21,690 bases of DNA from Anaerolineaceae bacterium UBA5211. Its GTDB lineage: Bacteria; Chloroflexota; Anaerolineae; Anaerolineales; Anaerolineaceae. Within the stretch, counting starts at the first letter, position 1. Each line of letters opens with the position of its first letter. Under the pieces are notes generated by a model. That model saw only the letters and a program-made list of their open reading frames with translations, did no database searches and was not told the origin of the DNA. Location of the stretch: positions 1 through 21,690 of the forward strand of contig DHVJ01000065.1 of NCBI GenBank assembly GCA_002412595.1, written 5' to 3'. Position numbers and translations under genes: made by a program. Positions 7,465 through 14,800 of this stretch are shown here, in pieces.

Positions 7465-7770
7465 ATGAAGATTCAAAATAATGAGAGCAAGCAAAAAGTG
7501 ATTCAGCGCCTGCGGCGCATTGAAGGACAGGTGCGCGGCGTGCAAAGCATGCTGGAAGAAGAACGCGATTGCCGCGAGATCATGCAGCAATTGACCGCTA
7601 TCCATTCGGCCGTGCAGTCCACCAGCCGAGCCTTTTTTCAGGATTATGCTGCGGTTTGTTTAGCCGAGATGGATGAAGAGGAAGTCAGCAGCGGTTCAAG
7701 TGCAGGCGTGCAGGCTAAGCGGGAGAAAATCCTGCAGGAAATGATTACATTGCTGGACAAAACCCCCTGA
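7465..7770 (+). CDS. CsoR/FrmR/CstR-family transcriptional repressor
   Basis: An all-helical DUF156 repressor of 101 residues, with RLRRIEGQVRGVQSML as the typical N-terminal helix. Counted from ATG at 7465 it has Cys36 and Cys65 at the positions of Mycobacterium tuberculosis CsoR, but Tyr61 where CsoR has the copper ligand His61. Two Cys without the His is the pattern of CstR, which senses persulfides or disulfides. A thiol or sulfur sensor is therefore more likely than a copper sensor, and this fits the thioredoxin genes downstream. AAGGA lies 5 bases before this ATG; an upstream GTG at 7447 lacks one. The ligand remains inferred. Confidence 0.85.
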   Translation: MKIQNNESKQKVIQRLRRIEGQVRGVQSMLEEERDCREIMQQLTAIHSAVQSTSRAFFQDYAAVCLAEMDEEEVSSGSSAGVQAKREKILQEMITLLDKTP

Positions 7771-7810
7771 ACTGTCGTGGCTGATCAAAGGAATTTATCG
7801 ATATAGGAGT

Positions 7811-8782
7811 ATGACATTGACAACTGAAACAAATGACACCAGCCTTTACGATGTGGTCATCATCGGCGGCGGCCCAGCCGGCGCCACCGCTGCGCTTTAC
7901 ACTGCACGGGCCGGAATGAAGACACTGGTGCTGGATAAGGGCTTGACCGCCGGCGCTTTGGGTATCACCGGCAAGATTGCCAACTACCCCGGGTTGACTG
8001 AAGAGATTAGCGGTGCGGAATTATTGGAACGCATGCGCGACCAGGCCAAATCTTTCGGGGCAGCATTTATTACTGATAAAGTGATCGGCGTCATACTCAA
8101 CGCGGAAGAAAAGATGGTCTTCGGCAATCAGGGCACCTACAATAGTCGTGCGGTGATCGTGGCCACCGGATCATTGGGACGCGGCACACATATCAAGGGC
8201 GAAGAAGAATTGCTCGGCAAGGGCGTTTCTTACTGTGCCACATGTGACGCAGCCTTCTTCAAAGATCAGGATGTAATGGTAGCCGGCAGCAGCGATGAAG
8301 CCATTGAAGAAGCACTCTATCTGACGCGTTTCGCCAGCCGGGTTTTATTTCTCTGTCCGCATGAAGACCTGAAAGCTCCTCAGGAACTGATCGACGAACT
8401 GTTAGAAAATCCCAAAGTAACCCTTTACCGCGAAACTGCGCTGCATGAAATCATCGGAACGGAACAAGTAGAGGCGGTACGCTTCCAACAAAAAGGACAG
8501 ACTGAGGAAACCTTGCCTATCAAAGGCGCTTTTATTTACCTGCAAGGCGGTCGTCCCATCACCGATTTCCTGCAGGATCAGTTGGAGCTCAATGAAGGTG
8601 GTTGTGTGGTCGTGGATAATGAATTCCAGACCGCCATTCCGGGCGTTTATGCTGTTGGAGATGTACTCTGCAACCACGTCAAGCAAGTGGTCATCGCGGC
8701 CGGTGAAGGCGCAGTGGCCGGCATGGCCTTGGAAAAAGCGCTGCGCGGCCGGCGCAAGATCGTTGTAGATTGGGCCAAGTAA
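7811..8782 (+). CDS. trxB: Thioredoxin reductase-like flavoprotein without canonical NADPH motifs
   Basis: A protein of about 323 residues. It has FAD-binding GGGPAG (19-24), the redox pair CATC (Cys142, Cys145), VATG at 117-120 and the C-terminal FAD motif GVYAVGDV. In ordinary TrxB the second nucleotide domain has GGGNSA/GGGDSA and then HRR; here these places read AGSSDEA (158-164) and CPHEDLKA (182-189). The lost arginines and glycines argue against NADPH use. They recall the ferredoxin-dependent flavin thioredoxin reductases and related DTR enzymes of anaerobes. AGGAG lies only one base before ATG 7811 but 7 bases before an in-frame TTG at 7817, which may be the true start. It lies directly before trxA, its likely partner. 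Confidence 0.88.
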   Translation: MTLTTETNDTSLYDVVIIGGGPAGATAALYTARAGMKTLVLDKGLTAGALGITGKIANYPGLTEEISGAELLERMRDQAKSFGAAFITDKVIGVILNAEEKMVFGNQGTYNSRAVIVATGSLGRGTHIKGEEELLGKGVSYCATCDAAFFKDQDVMVAGSSDEAIEEALYLTRFASRVLFLCPHEDLKAPQELIDELLENPKVTLYRETALHEIIGTEQVEAVRFQQKGQTEETLPIKGAFIYLQGGRPITDFLQDQLELNEGGCVVVDNEFQTAIPGVYAVGDVLCNHVKQVVIAAGEGAVAGMALEKALRGRRKIVVDWAK

Positions 8783-8823
8783 AAAGAACTTATCAAAATT
8801 AAAATAAAAAATGGAGAATTGAA

Positions 8824-9168
8824 ATGAATGAACCAGTACATATCACCGATGCGGAATTTGATGAAAAAGTGTTGAAATCCAGCCTGCCTGTCATCGTAGA
8901 TTTCTGGGCACCCTGGTGCGGCCCCTGCCGCATGGTTGCTCCCATTCTGGATAAGATTGCCAAAGAAATGGGCGACAAAGTTATGGTTGCAAAAGTCAAC
9001 ACCGATGAGAACGTGGAATGGGCCAGCAAGTACGGCGTGCGCGGTATCCCCACCATGCTGTTCATGTACAACGGTGAAGTGGTCCACAGCCAGGTCGGCG
9101 CGCTGCCCGAACCCATGCTGCGTGACGTAGTAAATAAATTGCTGGAAGCTGTTCCATCGGAAAGCTAA
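8824..9168 (+). CDS. trxA: Thioredoxin
   Basis: A classic 114-residue thioredoxin: active site WCGPC at residues 31-35 after VDFWAP, the cis-proline loop GIPT, and the usual C-terminal amphipathic helix. It reduces protein disulfides in the cytoplasm and is recharged by the reductase encoded just upstream. GGAG lies 7 bases before the ATG. The gene is 41 bases after trxB and is followed by the terminator of the unit, so it should be co-regulated with the upstream repressor. Confidence 0.97.
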   Translation: MNEPVHITDAEFDEKVLKSSLPVIVDFWAPWCGPCRMVAPILDKIAKEMGDKVMVAKVNTDENVEWASKYGVRGIPTMLFMYNGEVVHSQVGALPEPMLRDVVNKLLEAVPSES

Positions 9169-9193
9169 CTCTATCTACCGCCGTAGATTCGAA

Positions 9194-9230
9194 AAAACCT
9201 GCTGAAATTTATTCAGCAGGTTTTGATTTT
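9194..9230 (+). terminator. Rho-independent terminator of the trxBA unit
   Basis: AAAACCTGCTGAA (9194-9206) and TTCAGCAGGTTTT (9212-9224) pair over 13 bp around a 5-base loop. TTTTGATTTTT follows. The A-run on the other side means it may also stop transcripts arriving from the minus-strand GH130 gene. Confidence 0.93.
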
Positions 9231-9334
9231 TAATTATGGAAAATTCTTATAACCGAACTCAAATACTACCCGAACATTCATTCTTACAACATTCTTTTTG
9301 AAATTAAATATAAATCGCAGAAGTGTACAAGATG

Positions 9335-10276
9335 CTAGTTACAATGTTCCAGCCAGGCTAACATATCTTTTACACTAGCTGTCGCCAGGGCTATGCTGGT
9401 ATCTGCAGCTCCGTAATACAGGTTGAGCTTGTCGCCATCTGGAGCAAGTGTATAGCCGCATGGAAAAACGACGTAACCCACGTCGCCAAATTGCTCGTAA
9501 GGTTTTTCCGGACCAAAGATCCATTCATCGCCACGTTTAATACAGCACTCAGGTGAATGCAAGTCAAACAACGCCAATCCCAGTCGATAGACACAACCTG
9601 CCCCCGTCATCCTTACACCATGGTAAATCACCAGCCAACCCTGCTCTGTTTCAATTGGAGGTGACGATAAACCGATCTTATCTGCATCCCACCATCCACC
9701 TTTGCGGGCTTCCAGCATTATTTTGCGGCTGCCCCAATGCCGCAAGTCGGACGAGAACGAAATCCACATATGGGCGCCAGATGCGCTAACCAGGCGGTGG
9801 ATTAAAACCCATTGGCCATCAATCCGGTACGGCAGTAGAGCAGCATCTTTGTCTTCCGGCGACATAATCACCCCATAGCGCTCGAAATGATGAAAATCAT
9901 CCGTAAGTGCCAGAGCAACCCCGGGGCCATCGCGCGTATAGGCGGTATAAACGACAGCATACTTTTGAAGCTCCGGCAGGTATGTGATCCGCGGATCTTC
10001 GATGCCCCACAACTCTTCCGGGAAATGGTCGGGGTCAGGCAGCAGCGTGGGCTGCGGATCAATCTGCCAATTATCAATACCATTTTCCGAACGGGCCGCG
10101 CACAGATGGGACATACCGCGCCGATCCTCAACGCGGCATAAGAGCAAAGTCATACCATCTTGCAGCAGTGTCACACCTGCGTTGAACACACTGTGTATTG
10201 GATATGGCCAGTCGGCAGCGGTTAAAATTGGGTTGGAATCGTGACGGTGTAATAGTTCTTTATATTGATGTGTCAT
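9335..10276 (-). CDS. GH130-family glycoside phosphorylase
   Basis: A 313-residue five-bladed propeller enzyme of family GH130, which phosphorolyses or hydrolyses beta-mannosides. Typical motifs are NPIL near residue 15, VFNAGVTLL (30-38), LLLCRVED (44-51), and WGIEDPRIT with the likely catalytic Asp94. A second motif set, YHGV and YYGAADTSIALA, closes the fold. The start ATG overlaps the stop of the upstream GT4 gene in ATGA, so the two are translationally coupled. Together they suggest making and trimming or recycling a mannose-containing glycan. The exact linkage cannot be told from the sequence. Confidence 0.9.
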   Translation of the reverse strand: MTHQYKELLHRHDSNPILTAADWPYPIHSVFNAGVTLLQDGMTLLLCRVEDRRGMSHLCAARSENGIDNWQIDPQPTLLPDPDHFPEELWGIEDPRITYLPELQKYAVVYTAYTRDGPGVALALTDDFHHFERYGVIMSPEDKDAALLPYRIDGQWVLIHRLVSASGAHMWISFSSDLRHWGSRKIMLEARKGGWWDADKIGLSSPPIETEQGWLVIYHGVRMTGAGCVYRLGLALFDLHSPECCIKRGDEWIFGPEKPYEQFGDVGYVVFPCGYTLAPDGDKLNLYYGAADTSIALATASVKDMLAWLEHCN

Positions 10277-12561
10277 ACGGAATCGGCCTCCACCGATAAT
10301 AATGCATTTTGTGCCAGGCGTAACTCCAATAAAGATTGAAGAAATGCCAGGGTCGATTCAGCACCCTGATTCTCATTTACACGGTCAGAATGCAAACCAT
10401 CACGGCACCCGCCTGTGATTGAATCGTAAATAGACAAGTTTAAATCGTTACGGCCAAAAAACCATTCAAAAGCACGGCGGGCTTCCTTGCGCCAGCGTTC
10501 ATCACCCGTAACCCGATAAGCTTCAAGGCTAGCTGATACCATTGCCTGGGCTTCGATCGGTTGCTGGTCAAATCGCGCCCGTTCACCACCGCGCTTATAA
10601 AAGCCATTTGACCCAATCGGAACAAAGTGGCTCGCGTTTTCATCAGAACGTTGAATTTCTGCCAACCAATTGAGTGATTCCAATCCGACCTCAGTCATTG
10701 CGCGATTCGGGATTGATTGGCCGCACAACAGCAATGCCTGGGGAATTGCAGCATTGCTATAGGTTAAAATTGGTTCAAACCAGCGCCAATCATCCGTGCG
10801 ATTTTTTTGATATAACGCCATTAGCCTGCCTGCCAATTCTTCTCGCACTTGTCCTGCCCGGCTATCTCCATTAAATCGATGAAGATATTCATGGATGCCC
10901 ACCAGAGCAAAAGCCCAGGCGCGCGGGCTGGTCGTTTGGGGAATAAAAGCTAACGCCTTTTCAAAAAGGAGCCCAGCCATGCTTTGCAGAGTAGAAACGT
11001 TCGATCTGCCCAGCACAGTACCGAGCGCCCATAAAGTGCGGCCTTGACAGTCATCAGAACTAACCTGTTCCGTCCAATGTCGCTGATAGTCCATAAAGTT
11101 GTAAAAACGTCCGGTTTCGGAATTGAATGCATAAGAGATAAATGCAAGATAGCGCGAAGATAGCTCAAATGCTTCTGTGCTGCCTAATTCTTCCAAAAGC
11201 GTGCCGACAATCAAGGCACGGGCGTTGTCATCTGTGGTATAACCCTCACGGTAATTGGGGACAGCAAAGATAGCATGCTGTAGCATACCGGTCTCATCTG
11301 TCATTTGGCGAAGGTGGTCCAGTTTAAACGGCGGCAGCTCTCCCATGTGTTTGTCCAATACTTTAGCTGCGAAACCAGGTGGAATGAAATGCCGGTGTTC
11401 GGCCCTGGCTTGATCGAAACTTTCCATATATCGGCGTGCCACCACCGGCCAAATCATCTTCCGGCCATACATGTAAGCACGTTTACGCATCGCGTGTCTT
11501 TTGATCTCGTGATCCAACAAATCAATCACACTATCAGCTAAAACTTCCGGATCGTTAAAGGGGACCAGCGTTCCGCGCCCATCTGCCAACATCTCTTCGG
11601 CATACCAATAGGGTGTTGAGATTACTGCCTTTCCAGCGCCCAGCGTATAGGCTAAGGTTCCTGAGACTATTTGTTGTGCGTTAAGATAAGGCGTAATGTA
11701 AATATCCGCTGCACTAATGAACTTCTCCAATTCTTCTGAACTGACAAAACGGTTGTAGAAAATCACATTGCTTGCCACACCTTTTTCCTGGGCAAGCCTT
11801 TGCAGGAACAACCTGTATGTTTCACCTTCATATTGGAGCACGTGAGGATGAGTTACACCAAGGATGAAATACATTACATTTGGATATCGTTCAACGATCC
11901 TTGGTAATGCTAAGATGACATTCTCAATACCTTTATTGGCAGATAGCAGGCCAAAGCTGAGTAAGACAATTTTCCCTTCCACACCAAACAGGTCTTTATT
12001 GAAGCTCGGATCAACAAACGGCATATCCGGAATTCCGTGTGGAATGACGTCAATTTTTTCGGATGATACCTTATAAATCTCCTGTAAAAAATCCTTACCG
12101 CGTTCACTCATGACAACCAATCGATCGGATAAAGCTGCCACTGCTTCGAGCACCTGGCGTTGATCAGTATCTGGCTCATACAGGATGGTGTGCAAGGTAG
12201 TAACGATCGGCATACGTAATTCGCGTAAAAGCGCCACAATATGGCTGCCCGCTATTCCTCCGTATATACCATATTCAAATTGCAAGCTGACCAGATCGAC
12301 ATTGTTGATGTTCAAGTAATCTGCAGCGCGGCGATAAGAATCAATATCCTTCTCGGCTAATTCAAACCTCACTCGGGGTGGATAAGCATAGCCATCCTTA
12401 GTATCATTAACGGGCAAGGCAATACATGTTGTTCCGGTATATTCAGTCGCGATAGCTTCACATAGATCAGTAGTAAATGTAGCAATGCCGCATTGACGCG
12501 GCAGATAATTACCAACAAAAGCCAACCGATTAATAATTGATTTGATGGAGTCGTGTTCCAT
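10273..12561 (-). CDS. GT4 glycosyltransferase fused to an alpha/alpha-toroid domain
   Basis: A 762-residue two-part protein. Residues ~12-400 are a GT-B fold GT4 transferase with the start FVGNYLPRQCGIATFT, VIPHGIPD, LLSFGLLSANKGIE, and the donor-site motif QQIVSGTLAY...GAGKAVIS, a variant of the usual EX7E found in this subgroup. Residues ~400-760 are helical repeats with NYREGYTTDDNARAL, SPRAWAF and WRWFEP, like glycosidase or epimerase toroids. The domain's function is unproven; chain-length control or glycan binding is possible. ATG at 12561 has AAGGAA upstream; a GTG at 12609 is less likely. The stop overlaps the GH130 start. Confidence 0.88.
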   Translation of the reverse strand: MEHDSIKSIINRLAFVGNYLPRQCGIATFTTDLCEAIATEYTGTTCIALPVNDTKDGYAYPPRVRFELAEKDIDSYRRAADYLNINNVDLVSLQFEYGIYGGIAGSHIVALLRELRMPIVTTLHTILYEPDTDQRQVLEAVAALSDRLVVMSERGKDFLQEIYKVSSEKIDVIPHGIPDMPFVDPSFNKDLFGVEGKIVLLSFGLLSANKGIENVILALPRIVERYPNVMYFILGVTHPHVLQYEGETYRLFLQRLAQEKGVASNVIFYNRFVSSEELEKFISAADIYITPYLNAQQIVSGTLAYTLGAGKAVISTPYWYAEEMLADGRGTLVPFNDPEVLADSVIDLLDHEIKRHAMRKRAYMYGRKMIWPVVARRYMESFDQARAEHRHFIPPGFAAKVLDKHMGELPPFKLDHLRQMTDETGMLQHAIFAVPNYREGYTTDDNARALIVGTLLEELGSTEAFELSSRYLAFISYAFNSETGRFYNFMDYQRHWTEQVSSDDCQGRTLWALGTVLGRSNVSTLQSMAGLLFEKALAFIPQTTSPRAWAFALVGIHEYLHRFNGDSRAGQVREELAGRLMALYQKNRTDDWRWFEPILTYSNAAIPQALLLCGQSIPNRAMTEVGLESLNWLAEIQRSDENASHFVPIGSNGFYKRGGERARFDQQPIEAQAMVSASLEAYRVTGDERWRKEARRAFEWFFGRNDLNLSIYDSITGGCRDGLHSDRVNENQGAESTLAFLQSLLELRLAQNALLSVEADSV

Positions 12562-12703
12562 GACTAACTTTTCCTTCTTTGTTTTCAATGTTGACTGCCC
12601 ACAATTCACAGATTATTTCTTAAAATTTTTGTTAGTCGCCTGGAGTAACCGGGGTAGTTCGTAAGGAATTGAATCGGCTGCTGAGAGCAAAAAAACTAAT
12701 CCT

Positions 12704-12877
12704 CTAATCCTGTAAATTGGTGCTCCTCTTGAAGATTTGGGCACGCGTAACTCTTCCGGGTTGTGGAGCGAATATCAGCATAACAAGCGCGCCACACAAG
12801 CTGCCAAGCAGCAAACCAATCAGGATATTCTTCGATTTTTGAAAAAAGAGTAAATATTTATTAAAATTTATATTCAT
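12704..12877 (-). CDS. YtxH-like small membrane protein (57 aa)
   Basis: A short gene with one membrane helix, ILIGLLLGSLCGALVMLIF at about residues 18-36, followed by APQPGRVTRAQI. The pattern of a Gly-rich helix, then AP, a turn and basic residues is that of YtxH-domain stress proteins, which are usually longer. The ATG at 12877 overlaps the stop of the upstream 92-residue gene in ATGA, which supports both genes being real. It lies about 140 bases before the GT4 gene. Function in the family is unknown beyond stress association. Confidence 0.7.
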   Translation of the reverse strand: MNINFNKYLLFFQKSKNILIGLLLGSLCGALVMLIFAPQPGRVTRAQIFKRSTNLQD

Positions 12878-13152
12878 GATTTCGTTTCCAAATTTATAAT
12901 TTGGGTTGAATTCTCATCCTTACTCGTTAGGTAATAATCCTGATCAAGAATTGGGAAGTGAAGCGCTGATCGATCAATCCATTCACGACCCTCGTTGCCA
13001 ATATAGATACCAGCCTTGAACCGGTCTTCTCTATTCATCTTCAAAAATCTAATTAGTCTTTCTACAAAATCCAGCCGAATTTGTTTATCGTCTAAGACTA
13101 AAAATTCCTTTTTATTTAAATCCAATTTGCTTTTTTCGGGTGAAACTTCCAT
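12874..13152 (-). CDS. Hypothetical charged protein (92 aa)
   Basis: I do not recognise this protein. It is soluble and highly charged, with a Lys/Asp-rich first half (KLDLNKKEFLVLDDKQIRLD), then FKAGIYIGNEGREWIDRSAL and a Tyr-containing acidic end. AAAGGAAGAG precedes ATG 13152 at good spacing, and its stop overlaps the YtxH-like start, so it is probably a real gene of a two-gene unit. A 12-bp palindrome lies about 50 bases upstream and may act on it. Confidence 0.65.
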   Translation of the reverse strand: MEVSPEKSKLDLNKKEFLVLDDKQIRLDFVERLIRFLKMNREDRFKAGIYIGNEGREWIDRSALHFPILDQDYYLTSKDENSTQIINLETKS

Positions 13153-13203
13153 TCTCTTCCTTTCTGAATCCCGAATGCATCTCCCGCTACACTTTGTGTG
13201 AGT

Positions 13204-13231
13204 TACTACCCATGGAATGCCATGGGTAGTA
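13204..13231. repeat. 12-bp perfect palindrome with 4-base loop
   Basis: TACTACCCATGG (13204-13215) and CCATGGGTAGTA (13220-13231) are exact complements around AATG. No T-run follows closely on either strand, so a protein-binding site or mRNA-stabilising hairpin is more likely than a terminator. It lies between the GlsB-type gene and the 92-residue gene, both transcribed on the minus strand. Confidence 0.65.
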
Positions 13232-13324
13232 TTAGGTCATTTTTTAATCGACAAGCGTTTCTAACGCGAGTTACTTCTCTTTCGAGATCTTCATCTTTTA
13301 TTGAAAAAATAATTTATACAGTTA

Positions 13325-13576
13325 TTAATTTCGGCGAATCAGACGAACAATTGCAAGCAATATTATGGAACCCAATAATGTCACTAACATTGTAGGTATG
13401 GTGATCGCGTCGTTAATCGTTCCGACATTGAGTAAGGGGCTGAGGAAGTAACCAGCTATGAATGCGCCCACGATAGCTATGATGATATTGAACAGAAGAC
13501 CTGAACGATCGTGCATGATTTCAGACGCTATCCAGCCAATTACAGCCGCAACAATTAAATAGATAATAATGTTCAT
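13325..13576 (-). CDS. GlsB/YeaQ/YmgE-family membrane protein
   Basis: An 83-residue protein with three hydrophobic helices and the family pattern IVAAVIGWIASEIM near the start, then GLLFNIIIAIVGAFIAGYFL. The family (also called transglycosylase-associated protein) includes Enterococcus GlsB and E. coli YeaQ and is linked to general stress response; no enzyme activity is established. GGGAG lies 7 bases before the ATG. A long hairpin lies upstream in the leader. It sits among other small stress-type proteins downstream of a two-component system. Confidence 0.9.
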   Translation of the reverse strand: MNIIIYLIVAAVIGWIASEIMHDRSGLLFNIIIAIVGAFIAGYFLSPLLNVGTINDAITIPTMLVTLLGSIILLAIVRLIRRN

Positions 13577-13628
13577 TTTTATTCTCCCATGTATGGTTTA
13601 ATTACAAAAATTTCAGTGTATTTTTTTT

Positions 13629-13668
13629 AACTCACAACCCCTTCTCAAGAATGAAGAGGTTGTGAGTT
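13629..13668 (-). repeat. 16-bp hairpin between two small genes
   Basis: AACTCACAACCCCTTC (13629-13644) and GAAGAGGTTGTGAGTT (13653-13668) pair around 8 bases. The only odd position is a G-U pair in minus-strand RNA but a C-A mismatch in plus-strand RNA, so the minus strand is probably the functional transcript. It starts 8 bases beyond the stop of the broken gene upstream. There is no U-tract, so it may be a processing or stabilising hairpin. Confidence 0.6.
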
Positions 13669-13676
13669 CTACCTAA

Positions 13677-13912
13677 TCATTTTTCGGGTGTGTGTCCTGT
13701 TTTCTTTTTCAGGCTGGCTTCAAATTCCGTTACATGTTTATTGATTTCATCGAGTACATGCTGGTAGATGGAGCCATACTCTCCCTGAAGGAAATCGACC
13801 CAGACATTCACCTTACCGGCAGTCCGATCCAAATCATCAACGGTGAATTTACCTCACCTTGCTTTGGCTTCACACCGGTTTTATTTATACTTGCCTTAGA
13901 AAACATCATCAT
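13677..13912 (-). pseudogene. Small gene interrupted by a one-base frameshift
   Basis: A frame from ATG 13912 gives MMMFSKASINKTGVKPKQGE and then runs into an early TGA. Overlapping it in the -1 frame (13853-13677) is a clearly protein-like stretch, KFTVDDLDRTAGKVNVWVDF, continuing with GEYGSIYQHVLDEINKH and a basic tail. Joined near 13850 they make a protein of about 77 residues. One lost G in a GGG run there would explain it. It could be a sequencing error, a true mutation or programmed slippage. I do not recognise the family. AAAGGATC upstream is a possible ribosome binding site. Confidence 0.55.
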
Positions 13913-14023
13913 TCATAAATTGATCCTTTCTACTGCTTGGATTAAGCAGTTCCAATCTTTGCCGGCGCTCAAATCATCTTACATGCGCCGATTTCCTATC
14001 CTTCCAGTCTCAACCAGAAACGA

Positions 14024-14395
14024 TTATTTCTTCTGAATGCTCGCAGCGACATTTCGCAATCTTTCAGCCATACGCTCAGGCATCTCGCCTTTGCTGATAA
14101 ACGCATCGGCGCCTGCTGAGAGTGCGGCTTGCTGCCGGGCATTCAAAGGACTGATAAGGATAATGACCAACGCAGCTGGGCAAGCCTTTCTGAGTTCTCT
14201 AAGAGCCTCATTCGACTCACTGGGAAGCAAATCCCAATCTACCAATAATATATCGATATGGCTGGTAGGTATTTGAGCTAAAGTTGTTAACCAATCAGCC
14301 GCTTCACCAACCACTTCCATTTCTAAATCCAGCAACAGAAGCCGAAGGGCGGATCGCTCTTCTTGTTTGGAATCAGACAAATATACGCGGGTCAT
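14024..14395 (-). CDS. Stand-alone response regulator receiver domain
   Basis: A receiver domain of about 123 residues with no output domain. The first strand reads TRVYLSDSKQEE, so one acidic residue of the usual pair is replaced. The phospho-acceptor Asp is in ILLVDWDLLPS, the Ser in IILISPLN and the Lys in AFISKGEM, so phosphorylation is still possible. The frame is open upstream to GTG 14461 through the 75-bp repeat; TTG 14410 has GGGGAA 6 bases upstream, while ATG 14395 has no clear ribosome site. The start is therefore uncertain. The nearby kinase at 15560-17092 is a candidate partner. Confidence 0.8.
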   Translation of the reverse strand: MTRVYLSDSKQEERSALRLLLLDLEMEVVGEAADWLTTLAQIPTSHIDILLVDWDLLPSESNEALRELRKACPAALVIILISPLNARQQAALSAGADAFISKGEMPERMAERLRNVAASIQKK

Positions 14396-14401
14396 ATCAT
14401 C

Positions 14402-14476
14402 ATCGTACAATAAACATTCCCCGGCCACATCCATCGTCCGGGGAATGTTTCTCTCCACCACTTGGGGGAGATTTTT
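14402..14476 (-). repeat. 75-bp duplicated element, copy 1
   Basis: It aligns without gaps to 14837-14911 with 67 of 75 bases identical. On the minus strand it holds a CTCC...GGAG hairpin and a 13-bp stem AAACATTCCCCGG/CCGGGGAATGTTT with a loop containing CGATGGATG. The same bases read in frame as VERNIPRTMDVAGECLLYD leading into the receiver gene. Confidence 0.85.
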
Positions 14477-14614
14477 GAAACCAACAACTGAATCAGTTTT
14501 TAATTGTAAAGAAACTACCCCTTGTAGAAAACAGATCGGGATTATAGATAGTAATTTGAAAGCATTTATCGATATCCAAACCTACAATCAGTTGACTCAG
14601 CATTTGTCAATTCT

Positions 14615-14770
14615 CTAACGACCAATTAAAATGAAAACGCCGGCAACGATAGCCAGCAACGCGAGAATCACGCCCAGACCACCCATAGGGATAAAAGCTG
14701 CAAGGCCGCTAAGAATAAGCCAAATTGCTAATAACAACATTCCAATGTTTTTTGTGAAATTGATATGCAT
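14615..14770 (-). CDS. Small two-helix membrane protein (51 aa)
   Basis: A 51-codon gene encoding two hydrophobic helices, GMLLLAIWLILSGLAAFI and LGVILALLAIVAGVFILIGR, joined by a short PMGG turn, with a polar N-terminus. AAAGGTGG lies 6 bases before the ATG, a strong translation signal, and the composition is clearly of a membrane protein. Similar tiny proteins are common in bacterial genomes but unnamed; I do not assign a function. It lies between the two copies of the 75-bp element. Confidence 0.8.
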   Translation of the reverse strand: MHINFTKNIGMLLLAIWLILSGLAAFIPMGGLGVILALLAIVAGVFILIGR

Positions 14771-14800
14771 AGAAATCCACCTTTCTTTTTTTAAGAGTTT

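Noticed and set aside
7465..7770. Copper-sensing CsoR
   Set aside because: The copper ligand His61 is Tyr here, and no copper ATPase or chaperone gene is nearby.
13230..13320. Minus-strand open stretch reading KDEDLEREVTRVRNACRLK
   Set aside because: It looks amphipathic, but has no usable start codon or ribosome site and ends in the palindrome; at most a remnant.
13692..14036. 114-codon plus-strand open frame
   Set aside because: It is antisense to the split small gene, whose minus-strand reading is more protein-like and has a plausible ribosome site.
14455..14476. Plus-strand terminator formed by CTCTCC...GGGGAG and a T-run in each 75-bp repeat
   Set aside because: No plus-strand gene lies upstream of either copy, and the stem needs a G-T pair and an 8-base loop.
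14367..14618. Plus-strand open frame across repeat copy 1
   Set aside because: It is antisense to the receiver start. Its codon changes between the two copies are mostly non-synonymous, unlike the minus frame.
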